DNA of 64,000 nucleotides from Bufo bufo (lineage: Eukaryota > Chordata > Amphibia > Anura > Bufonidae). Positions 51,048 through 62,033 of this stretch are shown one piece after another. The stretch covers positions 517,538,852 to 517,602,851 of the forward strand of contig NC_053390.1 of NCBI RefSeq assembly GCF_905171765.1, in the 5' to 3' direction. The translations under genes were made by a program, and so were the position numbers. The notes below the pieces were generated by a model. That model saw nothing but the letters and a program-made list of their open reading frames with translations, was not told the origin of the DNA and did not search any database. Position 1 is the first letter of the stretch. Every line of letters starts with the position of its first letter.

Positions 51048-51281
51048 TTAAAGGGGTTGTCCAGAATTAAATTGAACACCCATCCTCAGAATAGGCCATC
51101 AATATCAGATTGGAATAGTTCTGACACCCATGCCAATCATCTGTTACCTTGTAGCTCTCATTCACTTCAATAGGAGCAATGCTTCAGTTACCAGCTCCGT
51201 CCACTACACTATGGATGGAACTTGTAGTTCTGGTGCTGGAGCTGCAATTAAACAGCTGATCGTTGATTAAAACCCAGTGTC

Positions 51282-54065
51282 TCCCCCGATCCCTCTCTTC
51301 TACTTCCCAAATTATCTACACTTGACTCTTCCAGTTTGGAGACCCCATTCACAGACACTAAACTCCAAATAGTTCTTAAGTCTCTACCAGATCTAGCCCA
51401 ATGGGTTCACAGCTAGATTCTACAAGTTTTTCACTTCTACTCTTTCTCTTATTCTGCTCCAGGTCTTCAATGTGGTGTCTTCTGGGCTTCCCTTCCCGGC
51501 GCAGGCCACTGAGGCCCATATCACTGTCATCCCGAAACCAGGAAAGGACCCGCACCTCTGTGCCAGTTACCGTCCTATCTCCCTCTTGAATGTAGATCTT
51601 AAGATCTTTGCCAAATTAATGGTGAATAGATTGAATACTTACCTACCTTCATTGATCTGCATTGACCAGGTTGGGTTTGTGCCGGGGAGGGAGGCCCGGG
51701 ATAACACTCTCAAAACCCTGGACATTATCCATTATGCTAAATCAAAAAAGATCCCCCTCATGATTCTTTCCTTAGATGCAGAAAAGGCCTTTGACCGGAT
51801 ATCTTGGCACGCCATCCATGCTGTTCTTTCACACATAGGTATAGGCCCGATATTCCTGTCAAAGATCCTAACACTATACCAACACCCCACAACTCGAGTT
51901 AAAATTAATGGTGCTCTTCCCCCCCCCTTCCCAATCCACAATGGGACACGGCAGGGATGCCCACTATCCCCCTTGCTATACGTCTTGGTCATGGAGCACC
52001 TACTGGCCTCCATTTGTGCCAATCCAGATATCTCAGGAATAAAGATTGGATCGCAAGAATATAAATGTGCAGCGTTTGCCGATGATCTCCTTCTCTACAT
52101 AACCAATCCACGCATTTCTTTGCCATCTTTTCTTTGGGACATATCTCTCTTTGGCGCTTGGTCCAATTTAAAAATTAATATGTCCAAATCAGAGGCCCTA
52201 AACGTCTTCTTACCAGACATTCTGACCCCCTCCCTTAAAGCCTCTTTTCCCTTCACTTGGCCACCAAATGGAATAACATATCTTGGAATAAAATTACAAC
52301 TGATCTTTCACGGCTCGACAAACTAAACTTCGCACCTCTCCTCCAACAGTTCCAAAAAGATCTAGATGGTTGGCGCAAACAAGATTTCTCTTGGTTTGGT
52401 AGGATTAGTATTTTAAAAATGAACCTGTTACCAAAACTACTCTACCTCTTACAACCCATCCCCCTTCGCATCATATCCACATTCTGGTCTCAACTTCGTA
52501 GATGTTTCACGCAATTTGTGTGGCTACCCGATCGGCCGCGATTAAAATGGGAAATAATGACCCGCACTAAGGAAGCTGGAGGGTTGGGTCTCCCAGAATG
52601 TCGACTTTATTACCACTCTACTACTTATGTTCGATTATTGGACATGATACGTACTGACACATCCAAATCCTGGGTGGAAATTGCATGGGACTCCTCACAG
52701 TGTTCCGTAATAGCCCTCCCATGGCTGGTGGGCTCTCTGCGCCCTACACCATCGCAACCGTCCTTTACCACCCACCACACCCTTGCAATCTTAGCATCCA
52801 TAGGTCGACCTACTGATTGACCCCAAAGGCCCTTTGGTACCGGTAACTGACCACCCCAGATTTCCTCCAGGACATTCATCCCAACCCTTCCTCCAGGGCA
52901 CGAGAACCAGCCCAATCAGGTTCTGGCATGTTCTCTCAGGCTCCGCACTGAAACCTCTGTCCCACATACTTGAGACCCCATTAGCCCGTGACTCCTTTGA
53001 GTATCTGCAACTCCAGCATTTCTACTTCTCTTTAAACAAGACTCACACCCTGACCCAAAAAAATCACTGAGTTTGAGCAGATGTGTGTCTCTCCCTCAGC
53101 GATCCTACATTCCATATCATCTGTGTACAGGCTACTGATACACCGGCGTTCCTCGTGCCTTCCTCCGTATTGTCAGGCCTGGGAGCGGGATCTGGGTAAC
53201 CACTATACCCCAGCTCAATGGAACAAATGCTTCCTACTATTTCTTAAATCCACAATTTCTACCAAAGCTCAAGAAACGAGCTATAAAATTGCATCTAGAT
53301 GGTATAGAGTACCAGCGTTACTCCATAAATGGTTCCCCACAGTGTCGGATCGTTGTTGGAGATGTCTTACGGAGGAGGGCACGATTATCCACGTTTGGTG
53401 GAATTGTAGCGGCTTGCTCCCTTTCTGGAACTTTGCACATAAAACAATCAAGGAAGTCACAGGCGTCCCCATTCAGAATTCCCCAAATGCCTTACTACTG
53501 TTCGACTGTGTCCTGGATGTCCCAGCATATAAGAAATCCCTCTTAAAATATATGGTGCAAGCGACGAAAGCGGTGATTTCTAGGCATTGGAAATCCACCT
53601 CTCCTCCCTCGCCTGATGAGTGGTTTGATGAAATCACCCTATATCAGAGACTGGAAGACCTCATCAGTATTACGCCCTCAGACACCTCACGATATGTGAA
53701 AACGTGGGGCCCCTGGGAAGCCTTCCGTTACTCGAACTTATTTCGGAATGCACAGGTCTAGACTCCCCATGGTTAATTGCAGCCTTCTTTCCTTTTCCCT
53801 CCTTCCCTTTTCCGCTCTCCTATTGTCTATTGTCTTATTTGTATGTCTCTTCTCGTTAGTTTCATGTATACTTAGGGCATTTAACTCCATGTTGTTCCAT
53901 GGTTCATATTGTTCGATACCGAGTTGTATATACCCTTTACAACTATATAAGTACCATAACTGAAGTGTTCATGTCACATGACTTTGAAACTGTTCTAATG
54001 TGTTATGTTGGAAAATCTTAATAAAACCTAAATGAGAGAAACATTAAAAAAAACAAAAAAAAAAA
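51282..54065 (+). mobile_element. 5'-truncated L1/Tx1-type LINE
   Basis: It begins inside ORF2 and ends in an A-rich tail (about 54045-54065). CAGTGTC flanks it at 51275-51281 and 54066-54072, a short target duplication. The 3'UTR is about 300 bases after the ORF2 stop at 53761. About half or less of a full element remains. Confidence 0.85.
51390..53761 (+). pseudogene. LINE ORF2 reverse transcriptase fragment
   Basis: The protein would nick target DNA and copy its own RNA; only the reverse transcriptase and C-terminal parts remain. Recognisable pieces: NGFTARFYKFF (about 51398), ITVIPKPGKDPHLCASYRPI, LSLDAEKAFDRISW (first catalytic Asp region, about 51770), NGTRQGCPLSPLLY, FADDLLLY (catalytic pair near 52081) and ITYLGIKL. 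The frame 51472-52326 then shifts into 52257-52820 (stop at 52820), continues with interruptions through about 53070 and resumes at 53081-53761. The last part has CWRCLTEEGTIIHVWWNC, a Cys/His cluster usual at the end of L1-type ORF2. No endonuclease domain is present because of the 5' truncation. Confidence 0.9.
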
Positions 54066-54187
54066 CAGTGTCAAATAATCATGACCTATACTGAGGATAG
54101 GCCACCAATATCAGAATCCAGGACAATCCCTGTAAGACGCTGGTTGCTTTATAGTATAAGTTATTGTAATCAAGCACATCTACAGTA

Positions 54188-55116
54188 CAGACCAAAAGTT
54201 TGGACACACCTTTTTATTCAAAGAGTTTTCTTTATTTTCATGACTATGAAAATTGTAGATTCACACTGAAGGCATCAAAACTATGAATTAACACATGTGG
54301 AATTATATACATAACAAACAAGTGTGAAACAACTGAAAATATGTCATATTCTAGGTTCTTCAAAGTAGCCACCTTTTGCTTTGATTACTGCTTTGCACAC
54401 TCTTGGCATTCTCTTGATGAGCTTCAAGAGGTAGTCCCCTGAAATGGTTTTCACTTCACAGGTGTGCCCTGTCAGGTTTAATAAGTGGGATTTCTTGCCT
54501 TTTAAATGGGGTTGGGACCATCAGTGGCGTTGAGGAGAAGTCAGGTGGATACACAGCTGATAGTCCTACTGAATAGACTGTTAGAATTTGTATTATAGCA
54601 AGAAAAAAGAAGCTAAGTAAAGGAAAACGAGTGGCCATCATTACTTTAAGAAATGAAGGTCAGTCAGTCAGCCGAAAAATTGGGAAAACTTTGAAAGTAA
54701 GCGCTATTTGACCATGAAGGAGGGTGATGGGGTGCTGCGCCAGATGACTTAGCCTCCACAGTCACCGGACCTGAACCCAATCGAGATGGTTTGGGGTGAG
54801 CTGGACCGCAGAGTGAAGGCAAAAGGGCCAACAAGTGCTAAGCATCTCTGGGAACTCCTTCAAGACTGTTGGAAGGCCATTTCAGGGGACTAACTCTTGA
54901 AGCTCATCAACAGAATGCCAAGAGTGTGCAAAGCAGTAATCAAAGCAAAAGGTGGCTACTTTGAAGAACCTAGAATATGACATATTTTCAGTTGTTTCAC
55001 ACTTGTTTGTTATGTATATAATTACACATGTGTTAATTCATAGTTTTGATGCCTTCATAGTCATGAAAATAAAGAAAACTCTTTGAATGAGAAGGTGTGT
55101 CCAAACTTTTGGTCTG
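54188..55116 (+). mobile_element. Internally deleted Tc1-like element with long inverted repeats
   Basis: It starts CAGACCAAAAGTTTGGACAC after TA and ends GTGTCCAAACTTTTGGTCTG. The inverted repeats extend for about 240-260 bases (54188-54448 with 54877-55116). The right-hand TA is replaced by GA. The centre keeps only ends of the transposase: an N-terminal piece near 54600-54700 (KKLSKGKRVAII-like) and the third catalytic block SPDLNPIEMVWGELDRRVKA near 54765-54830. The first two catalytic residues are deleted. Confidence 0.85.
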
Positions 55117-55730
55117 GAGGAAAAAAAGAGAACACTACTTGTTCCATTACTCTAAGGTACAATTAGGCTCTGTGAACATGGCTGAACTATGACTCAATCT
55201 GTACATTTGGTACCAAGGACTAAATCAGATTTTGTCCTTTGAGATCAGGAAAGCCAAACCAAACATTCTGTAGCAATAATTGTAGATTCTATTCAAACAA
55301 ACCACAGACACCCATGAATGCTGCAGTATACTGGCATATCAAATTTTCCCACTAATCATAATCTCCACTTAGATTTAGGCTACATTAATATGGTTTTTAT
55401 TAAATAAGTTGCCAAGAAGCAGATCACTTTTTTCAGTAGTCAATTTTCTTGCAGGAGAACCACCACATGTAGATGAAGATGCCAGCTCATGCATATTCAT
55501 GAACCGTTCAGATGGCGTAGGCATTTTTTAAAAGACAATAGTGCCATACTCACTATGAAAAATATACTAGTGCTATGCTCATTATATCAATGTGAGATTC
55601 TTGGCAAATACATTTTGTACATTATTTGTGGCTGTTGGCCCTGGCAAGGCGATCTCTTTACGACAAGAACCTAAACGCTCCTGGTGCCAGATGGCCTCCA
55701 ATAAATACAGGGAGAGAAGGCTACAGCTTT
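55117..55730. other. Non-coding stretch
   Basis: No gene or element is recognised between the Tc1-like copy and the large palindrome. Confidence 0.4.
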
Positions 55731-57748
55731 AGGCCTCATGCACACGACCGTTGTGTGCAACCGTGGCCGTTGTGCCGTTTTTTTTCGCGGACCCATTGAC
55801 TTTCAATGGGTCCGTGGAAAAATCGTAAAATGCACCGTTTTGCAGCCGCATCCGTGATCCGTGTTTCCTGTCCGTCAAAAAAAATATGACCTGTCCTATT
55901 TTTCTGACGGACAACGGTTCACGGACCCATTCAAGTCAATGGGTCCGGGAAAAGAACACGGATGCAAACAAGATTGGCATCCGCGTCCGTGATCCGTGGC
56001 CGTAGGTTACTTTCATACAGACGGATCCGAAGATCCGTCTCTATGAAAGATTTTTCAGAGCTGAGTTTTCACTTTGTGAAAACTCATATCCGACAGTATA
56101 TTCTAACACAGGGGCATTCCCATAGTGATGGGGACGCTTCTAGTTAGAATATACTACGAACTGTGTACATGACTGCCCCCTGCTGCCTGGCAGCACCCGA
56201 TCTCTTACAGGGGGCTGTGATCCGCACAATTAACCCCTCAGGTGCTGCACCTAAGGGGTTAATTGTGCATATCATAGCCCCCTCTAAGAGATCAGGGGCT
56301 GCCAGGCAGCAGGGGGCAGACCCCCCTCCCTCCCCAGTTTTAATTTCATTGGTGGCCATTGCGGCCCTCCCCGGCCACCCCTCCCTCCCTCTATTGTATT
56401 ATTTCATTGGTGGCACAGTGTGCGCCCCCCCCCCCGGCCTCCCCTCTATTGTATTAATATCATTGGTGGCCAGCGTGCGGCTTCCCCTCTCCCCCCCAAT
56501 CATTGGTGGCAGCGGAGAGTTCCGATCGGAGTCCCAGTTTAATCGCTGGGGCTCCGATCGTAACCATGGCAACCAGGATGCTACTGCAGACCTAGTTGCC
56601 ATGGTTACTTAGCAATATTAGAAGCATCATACTTACCTGCTGCGCTTCTGTGACCGGCCGGGAGCTCCTCCTACTGGTAAGTGACAGTCTGTGCGGCGCA
56701 TTGCTTAATGATCTGTCACTTACCAGTTAGGAGGAGCTCCCGGCCGGTCACAGACAGCGCAGCAGTAAGTATGATGCTTCTAATATTGCTAAGTAACCAT
56801 GGCAACCAGGTCTGCAGTAGCGTCCTGGTTGCCATGGTTACCGATCGGAGCCCCAGCGATTAAACTGGGACTCCGATCGGAACTCTCCGCTGCCACCAAT
56901 GAATCGGGGGGGGGGAGGGGAGGCTCCACACTGGCCACCAATGATGTTAATACAATAGAGGGGGGGCCGGGGGGGCGGGGGCGCACACTGGCCACTAATA
57001 TAATACAATAGAGGGAGGGGGGGCCGCACACAGTGCCACGAATGATAATACAATAGAGGGAGGGAGGGGGGACGGGGGGGGGGGCGCACACTGTGCCACC
57101 AATGAAAATAATACAATAGAGGGAGGGAGGGGGGCCGGGGGGGGGCGCACACTGGCCACCAATGATAATACATAGAGGGAGGGGGGGCCGCACACTGTGC
57201 CACCAAGTGAAAATAATACAATAGAGGGAGGGAGGTGGGGCCAGGGGGGGCCGCACTGGCCACCAATGAAATTAAAACTGGGGAGGGAGGGTGGGTCTGC
57301 CCCCTGCTGCCTCATCACCATGGGAACGCCTCTGTGTTAGAATATACTGTCGGGATCTGAGTTTCACGATCTAACTCAAATCCGATGGTATATTCTAACA
57401 TAGAGGCGTTCCCATGTGATGGGGGCGCTTCAAGTTAAAATATACCATCGGATTGGAGAAAACGCCGATCCTATGGGTATATTAACGCCTGACTTTACAT
57501 TGAAAGTCAACGTGGGAACGGATCCGTTTGCAATTGCACCATATTGTGTCAACGTCAAACGGATCCGTCCACATTGACTTGCATTGTAAGTCAGGACGAT
57601 CCGTTTGGCTCCGCACGGCCAGGGCGGACACCAAAACGACTTTTTTTCATGTCCGTGGATCCTCTAAAAAGTCAAGGAAGACCCACGGACGAAAAAACTG
57701 AACCCCGTTTTGCGACCGTGAAAAAATACTGTCGTGTGCATGAGGCCT
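55731..57748. mobile_element. ~2-kb palindromic foldback element
   Basis: The outer ends AGGCCTCATGCACACGAC and GTCGTGTGCATGAGGCCT are exact inverted copies. Successive inner pairs include CTGCCCCCTGCTGCC with its mirror near 57300, the AACCATGGCAACCAGGA blocks on both sides, and a central stem at about 56626-56785 with GACCGGCCGGGAGCTCCTCC mirrored. The CCACCAATG-containing minisatellite has four units in the left arm and eight in the right. The Pro-rich minus-strand frames are translations of this G-rich minisatellite. Confidence 0.85.
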
Positions 57749-57885
57749 TATACTTGCACTAATTAAAATCAGCCTGGGGACAGACAGGTTAGTTAGGGAG
57801 TGCATTGGAGTTGTGTCTCCATTGGTCATGCACTCCTAACTAACCTGTCCTCTCCTACAGGCTTATTTTAATCATTGCAAGTATA
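57749..57885. mobile_element. Small foldback MITE abutting the palindrome
   Basis: TATACTTGCACTAATTAAAA pairs with TTTTAATCATTGCAAGTATA. Inside, GACAGGTTAGTTAGGGAGTG pairs with CACTCCTAACTAACCTGTC. Confidence 0.8.
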
Positions 57886-58309
57886 AACATGAAGCCTGCT
57901 CTCCCTATATTCATTGGAGGCCATTTGACACCAGGATAGTAAATTACAGCGTGGGACCTCACCATACATGTGAAACCTGCATTCCCTGAATTTAATGGAG
58001 GCCATTGTGGCACCAAAAGAGGTTGTATTTGGCGTAGGTTGCTGTCCTAAAAAGATTAAAAATTGTGGACAGGCGCAAATTATTTTGTGCGAAACGTATT
58101 TGCCAAGAATCTCACATTTATATAATAGCATTAGTTTTAGTATATTTTTATAGTTAGTATGGCATGATTATATTTACTTTAATATTTGTGTTTGCGGAGT
58201 GCTGTTGCATTGTTTGTTTTTGCTTTTGTGCTTTCAGCCGTGAACCTGCACATTTGGATATGCTAACCCCCTCTTTTTCTTTGCAGTTATTTATTTTAGA
58301 GCACATCTA
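57886..58309. other. Non-coding stretch
   Basis: Two imperfect copies of AATGGAGGCCATTGTGGCACC-like sequence (near 57915 and 57993) suggest a small direct repeat. Nothing else is recognised. Confidence 0.4.
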
Positions 58310-58664
58310 AAGTTACTTTCACAACTGTGGCAGGGGATCTCAAAAACAGAATTAGACGGATCTGAGCCATTTAATACATCTGGATGCATTCGTTTTGACA
58401 GGATCCGGTTGTATTAATGAAAATCATTGTAAGTCAATGGGCGCCGGATCCATTTTTTTTGCTAACAAAAAAACAAACACAAACCAGACACAAAACCGCA
58501 GCCTGCAGCGATTTTGTGTCCGGCACCAAAACGGAACAGATGCATCCTGATTAGTTTTGTCTCCATTGACAATGAATGGGACAAAACTGAACTGTTTAAT
58601 TCCGGTTTTGAGATCCTCTGACGGATCTCAAAACAGGAATTGAGAACACAGATGTGGAAGTAGC
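58310..58664. mobile_element. Foldback MITE
   Basis: AGTTACTTTCACAACTGTGG pairs with AGATGTGGAAGTAGCCT. GGATCTCAAAAACAGAATT is mirrored by GAATTCCGGTTTTGAGATCC-type sequence near 58600. It is related to 61286-61734. Confidence 0.65.
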
Positions 58665-58772
58665 CTATCTCTGCTGTACCAACTATATATGAAAATATGA
58701 TGGTTAATGAACACAAAAAGAAACAGATGATGAGTGAATGTGGATAAAGACAATAATACAAACACCATAGAC

Positions 58773-58929
58773 CACTGATGGCTAACCTCTGGCACTACAG
58801 CTGTGGTGAAACTACGACTCCCAGCATGCTCCATTCATTTCTATAAAGTTCTGAGAACAGCAAAGCAAGTGCGCATCTTGGGAGTCGTAGTTTTACCACA
58901 GCTGGGGTGCAGGAGGTTAGCCATCACAG
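58773..58929. mobile_element. hAT-type foldback MITE (157 bp)
   Basis: CCATAGAC is duplicated exactly at 58765-58772 and 58930-58937. The ends are CACTGATGGCTAACCTC and GAGGTTAGCCATCACAG. ACTACGACTCCCAGCATG is mirrored by TTGGGAGTCGTAG. Confidence 0.9.
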
Positions 58930-58937
58930 CCATAGAC

Positions 58938-59501
58938 TATGATACCAGAAACTCGAGAGAGGATATAATGAGTATCAGGTCACCTACAAGTTAAGCTACT
59001 ACAGTTCCCTTTTAGAAACAAGTAGAGTTCAGCTGCCGCCTTCAATTTTTGCCCTAACCTCTGCATTCCCTCTTAATAGCTACATTTATCACTCTCCGTG
59101 GAAGTAAATTTGTTGAAAGGATTTACTGTGTAATTATTGTAATTGTTATTAGTGCTGCAATAGAAAGCTAATGGAGGAGCCAGAGAACAATAATGGCACT
59201 TATACATCCATCAAAAGCAAGGTCAAAAACAGACCTCACAGCAAATGGGGTGATGGAAAGATTTTCCTACCAACTGTATTTTCTAATTTTTGTGACTTTT
59301 GGTCCCACTTCTAGATACTTAGCAGTATTAAAAGTCACAGTTTTGAATGGCAGTAGAATATTGCTCACGATCTGGGCAAGCAAACACAATGACGCTACCA
59401 ATTGCAACAAATTACCTACTGACTGTTATGTAAATGGGACTGTCTGATACAGTACCTAGAAAATTTAAAATGGTTGTCCGACATTTTGATATTGATGGCT
59501 T
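58938..59501. other. Non-coding stretch
   Basis: No gene or element is recognised. Confidence 0.4.
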
Positions 59502-59889
59502 GCAAACTGATCCGTTTTGAACAGCTTGTGAGAGCCCTGAATGGATCTCACAAATGGAAAGCCAAAACGCGAGTGTGAAAGTAGACTAAAACATACTCTT
59601 ATATTGATGACCTACAGTGGATATAAAATGTCTACACACCCCTGTTAAAATGTCAGGTTTCTGTGCTGTAAAAAAATAAGACAAAGATAAGAAAAAAGGG
59701 AAGAAAAAATATAAAAATAAAATAATATGATTGCGTAAGTGTGCACACCCTAATACTTTGTTGAAGCACCTTTTGATTTTATTACAGCACTAAGTCTTTT
59801 TGGGTATGAGTCTATCAGCATGGCACATTTTGACTTGGCAAGATTTGCCCACTCTTCCAAATCTGTCAGATTGCGAGGGCATCTCCTGT

Positions 59890-60615
59890 GCACAGCCCTC
59901 TTCAGATCACCCCACAGATTTCAGTCGGGATTCAGGTCTGGGCTCTGCTGGGCCATTCCAAAACTTTAATCTTCTTCTGTGAAGCCATTCCTTTGTTGAT
60001 TTGGATGTATGCTTTGGTCGTTGTCATGCTGAAAGATGAAGTTTCCTCTACATATTCACTTTCTAGCAGAAGCCTGAAGGTTTTGTGCCAATATTTACTG
60101 GTATTTGGAACTGTTCATAATTCCCTCTAGCTTAACTAAGGCCCCAGTTCCAGCTGAAGAAAAACAGCCCCAAGCATGATGCTGCCACCACCATGCTTCA
60201 CTGTGGTATGGTGTTCTTTAGTGATGTGCAGTGTTGTTTTTGAGCCAAACATATCTTTTGGAATTATGGCCAAAAAGTTCAACCTTGGTTCCATCAGACC
60301 AGAACGCCTTTTCCCACATGCTTTTGGGAGACTTCAGATGTGTTTTTGCAAAATGTAGCCTGGCTTGGATGTTTTTCTTCGTAAGAAAAGGCTTTCGTCT
60401 TGCCATTCTACCCCATAGCCCAGACATATGAAGATACGGGAGATTGTTGTCACATGTACCACACAGCCAGTACTTGCCAGATATTCCTGCAGCTCCTTTA
60501 ATGTTGCTGTAGGCCTCTTGGTAGCCTCCCAGACCAGTTTTCTTCTCGTCTTTTCATCAATTTTGGAGGGACATCCAGTTCTTGGTAATGTCACTGTTGT
60601 GCCATATTTCTCCAC
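59890..60615 (-). pseudogene. Tc1-like transposase, inactivated
   Basis: Reading leftwards from 60615: EKYGTTVTLPRTGCPSKIDE and RRKLVWEATKRPTATLKELQ are the paired helix-turn-helix DNA-binding region. MARRKPFLTKKNIQARLHFA follows in another frame, with WEKAFWSDGTKVELFG holding the first catalytic Asp (the usual WSDET is WSDGT). Later parts contain further stops and frameshifts, including TAG/TGA between 60170 and 59890, and the third acidic motif is broken. The N-terminal start is lost beyond the foldback insertion side. Confidence 0.85.
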
Positions 60616-60714
60616 TTGATTACTGTCGTGTTACTGTGTTCCATGGTATTATCTAAATGCCTTGGAAATTCTTTGTACCCTTCTCCAGACTGATACCTTT
60701 GAAGGCCGAGAGCG

Positions 60715-60936
60715 TACGTGGTAATACGGGCTTGGATTCCTGTTGAGAGCAGGAGCGCTACGGCGACATTGGTTTGCTATGACGCCGTGCCCTTCATGCC
60801 GCCGTCTGCACTACAGTAATACACACTTATAGTGTATACTGTATGTCAGTGGCGGCATGAAGCGCACGGCGTCATAGCAACCAATGACGCTGTGTGCTCC
60901 TGCTCTCAACAGGAATCCAGGCCGTGTTACCACGTA
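60715..60936. mobile_element. Foldback insertion inside the Tc1-like element
   Basis: TACGTGGTAATACGGGCTTG pairs with CAGGCCGTGTTACCACGTA, and GGATTCCTGTTGAGAGCAGG pairs with CCTGCTCTCAACAGGAATCC. CATGCCGCCGTCTGC faces CAGTGGCGGCATG across the axis. No target duplication was identified. Confidence 0.8.
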
Positions 60937-61285
60937 ACCCCAGCTGAGACTTTATTTGGGGTTAATCAAGGCACTTAAATGATGCAGGTGTATACTGACT
61001 CCTATTTAACATGATTTTGAATGTAATTGCTTATTCTGAACACAGCTTACATCCCCAGTTATAAGAGGGTGTGCACACTTATGCAATCACATTATTTTAG
61101 TTTTTTTTTGTTTTCTTCCCTCCACCTAACAGATTTCAGTTTGTTTTCAATTGAGTGATACAGTTTTATAGGTCACATTAAAGGTGGAAAAAGTTCTGAA
61201 ATGATTTATCTTTGTCTCATTTTTTACAGGGTTGTTGGACTTTTTATATCCACTGTAGGTCATCAATATAAGAGTATGTTTTAGT

Positions 61286-61734
61286 CTACTTTCACACTCG
61301 CGTTTCGGCTTTCCGTTTGTGAGATCCGTTCATGCTCTCACAAGCTGTTCAAAACAGATCAGTTTGCATTCTAATGCATTCTGAATGGCAAAGGATCTGC
61401 TCACAATGCATCAGTTCAGTCTCCATTCCGCTTTCGAGACAGACTTCAAAACGCTGCTTTCAGCATTTGTGTCTGTCTGATGAAACGGGAGCCAAATGAG
61501 TCCGTCCTGGCACACAATGTAAGTCAATGGGGACGGATCCGTTTTCACTGACACAATCTGGCACAATAGAAAATGGATACGTCCTCCATTGACTTTCAAT
61601 GTGTTCAAGACGGATCCGTCTTGGCTATGTTAAAGATAATACAAACATATCCATTCTGAACGGATGCAGATGGTTATATTATCTGAACGGATCCATCCAT
61701 GACGGATCCGCACAAAACGCGAGTGTGAAAGTAG
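61286..61734. mobile_element. Foldback MITE
   Basis: CTACTTTCACACTCGCGTTT is mirrored by AAACGCGAGTGTGAAAGTAG. The interior is rich in GGATCCGTT-type words. The left inverted flank of the Tc1-like element (59502-59590) is a partial copy of the same family. Confidence 0.85.
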
Positions 61735-62031
61735 CCTAAGACAGGCACTCTACATCTGAAACCATCCAGAGAATATATTTCCTTAAATCAACCATTTAAT
61801 ATCCTCATTCAAAATAGATAAATATACACATCTGTACATAAAAACTAAAAATAGCAAAAAATTTAAATAACAATAAAATATATTAAAAACAAACAGTGGC
61901 AATACCAAGAGAAGTGTATGTATGATAGATCTGCTGTTAACGTGGGATTGGATAATAACTATCATCCATACATATATCAAAACACTGCCACACTAGGTGC
62001 CATAATTGTGTAATGGTCCTATAAGTGTGAT
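61735..62031. other. AT-rich non-coding stretch
   Basis: No gene or element is recognised. Confidence 0.4.
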
Positions 62032-62033
62032 TA

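Larger units (their letters stand above)
51048..54135. mobile_element. TTAA-type MITE split by a LINE
   Basis: TTAAAGGGGTTGTCCAGAAT at the left (TTAA 51048-51051) pairs with CCAGGACAATCCCTGTAA at the right. CATCCTCAGAATAGGCCATC is mirrored by GATAGGCCACCAATATCAGA-type sequence near 54098. The LINE at 51282-54065 was inserted into it. Confidence 0.75.
59615..61255 (-). mobile_element. Tc1-like element, minus orientation
   Basis: Ends CAGTGGATATAAAATGTC and GACTTTTTATATCCACTG are flanked by TA at 59613-59614 and 61256-61257. TCTACACACCCCTGTTAAAA near the left end is the well-known inner end sequence of this family. It carries a dead transposase and a foldback insertion (about 60715-60936). Confidence 0.9.
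59502..61367. repeat. Inverted flanks centred on a Tc1-like element
   Basis: 59502-59614 and 61256-61367 are inverted copies about 112 bases long (GCAAACTGATCCGTTTTGAA with TTCAAAACAGATCAGTTTGC, and ATATTGATGACC with GGTCATCAATAT). The Tc1-like element lies exactly at the axis. Confidence 0.85.

Noticed and set aside
56789..57321. Proline-rich minus-strand frames of 108-155 codons
   Set aside because: They overlap in several frames and translate the G-rich minisatellite of a palindrome.
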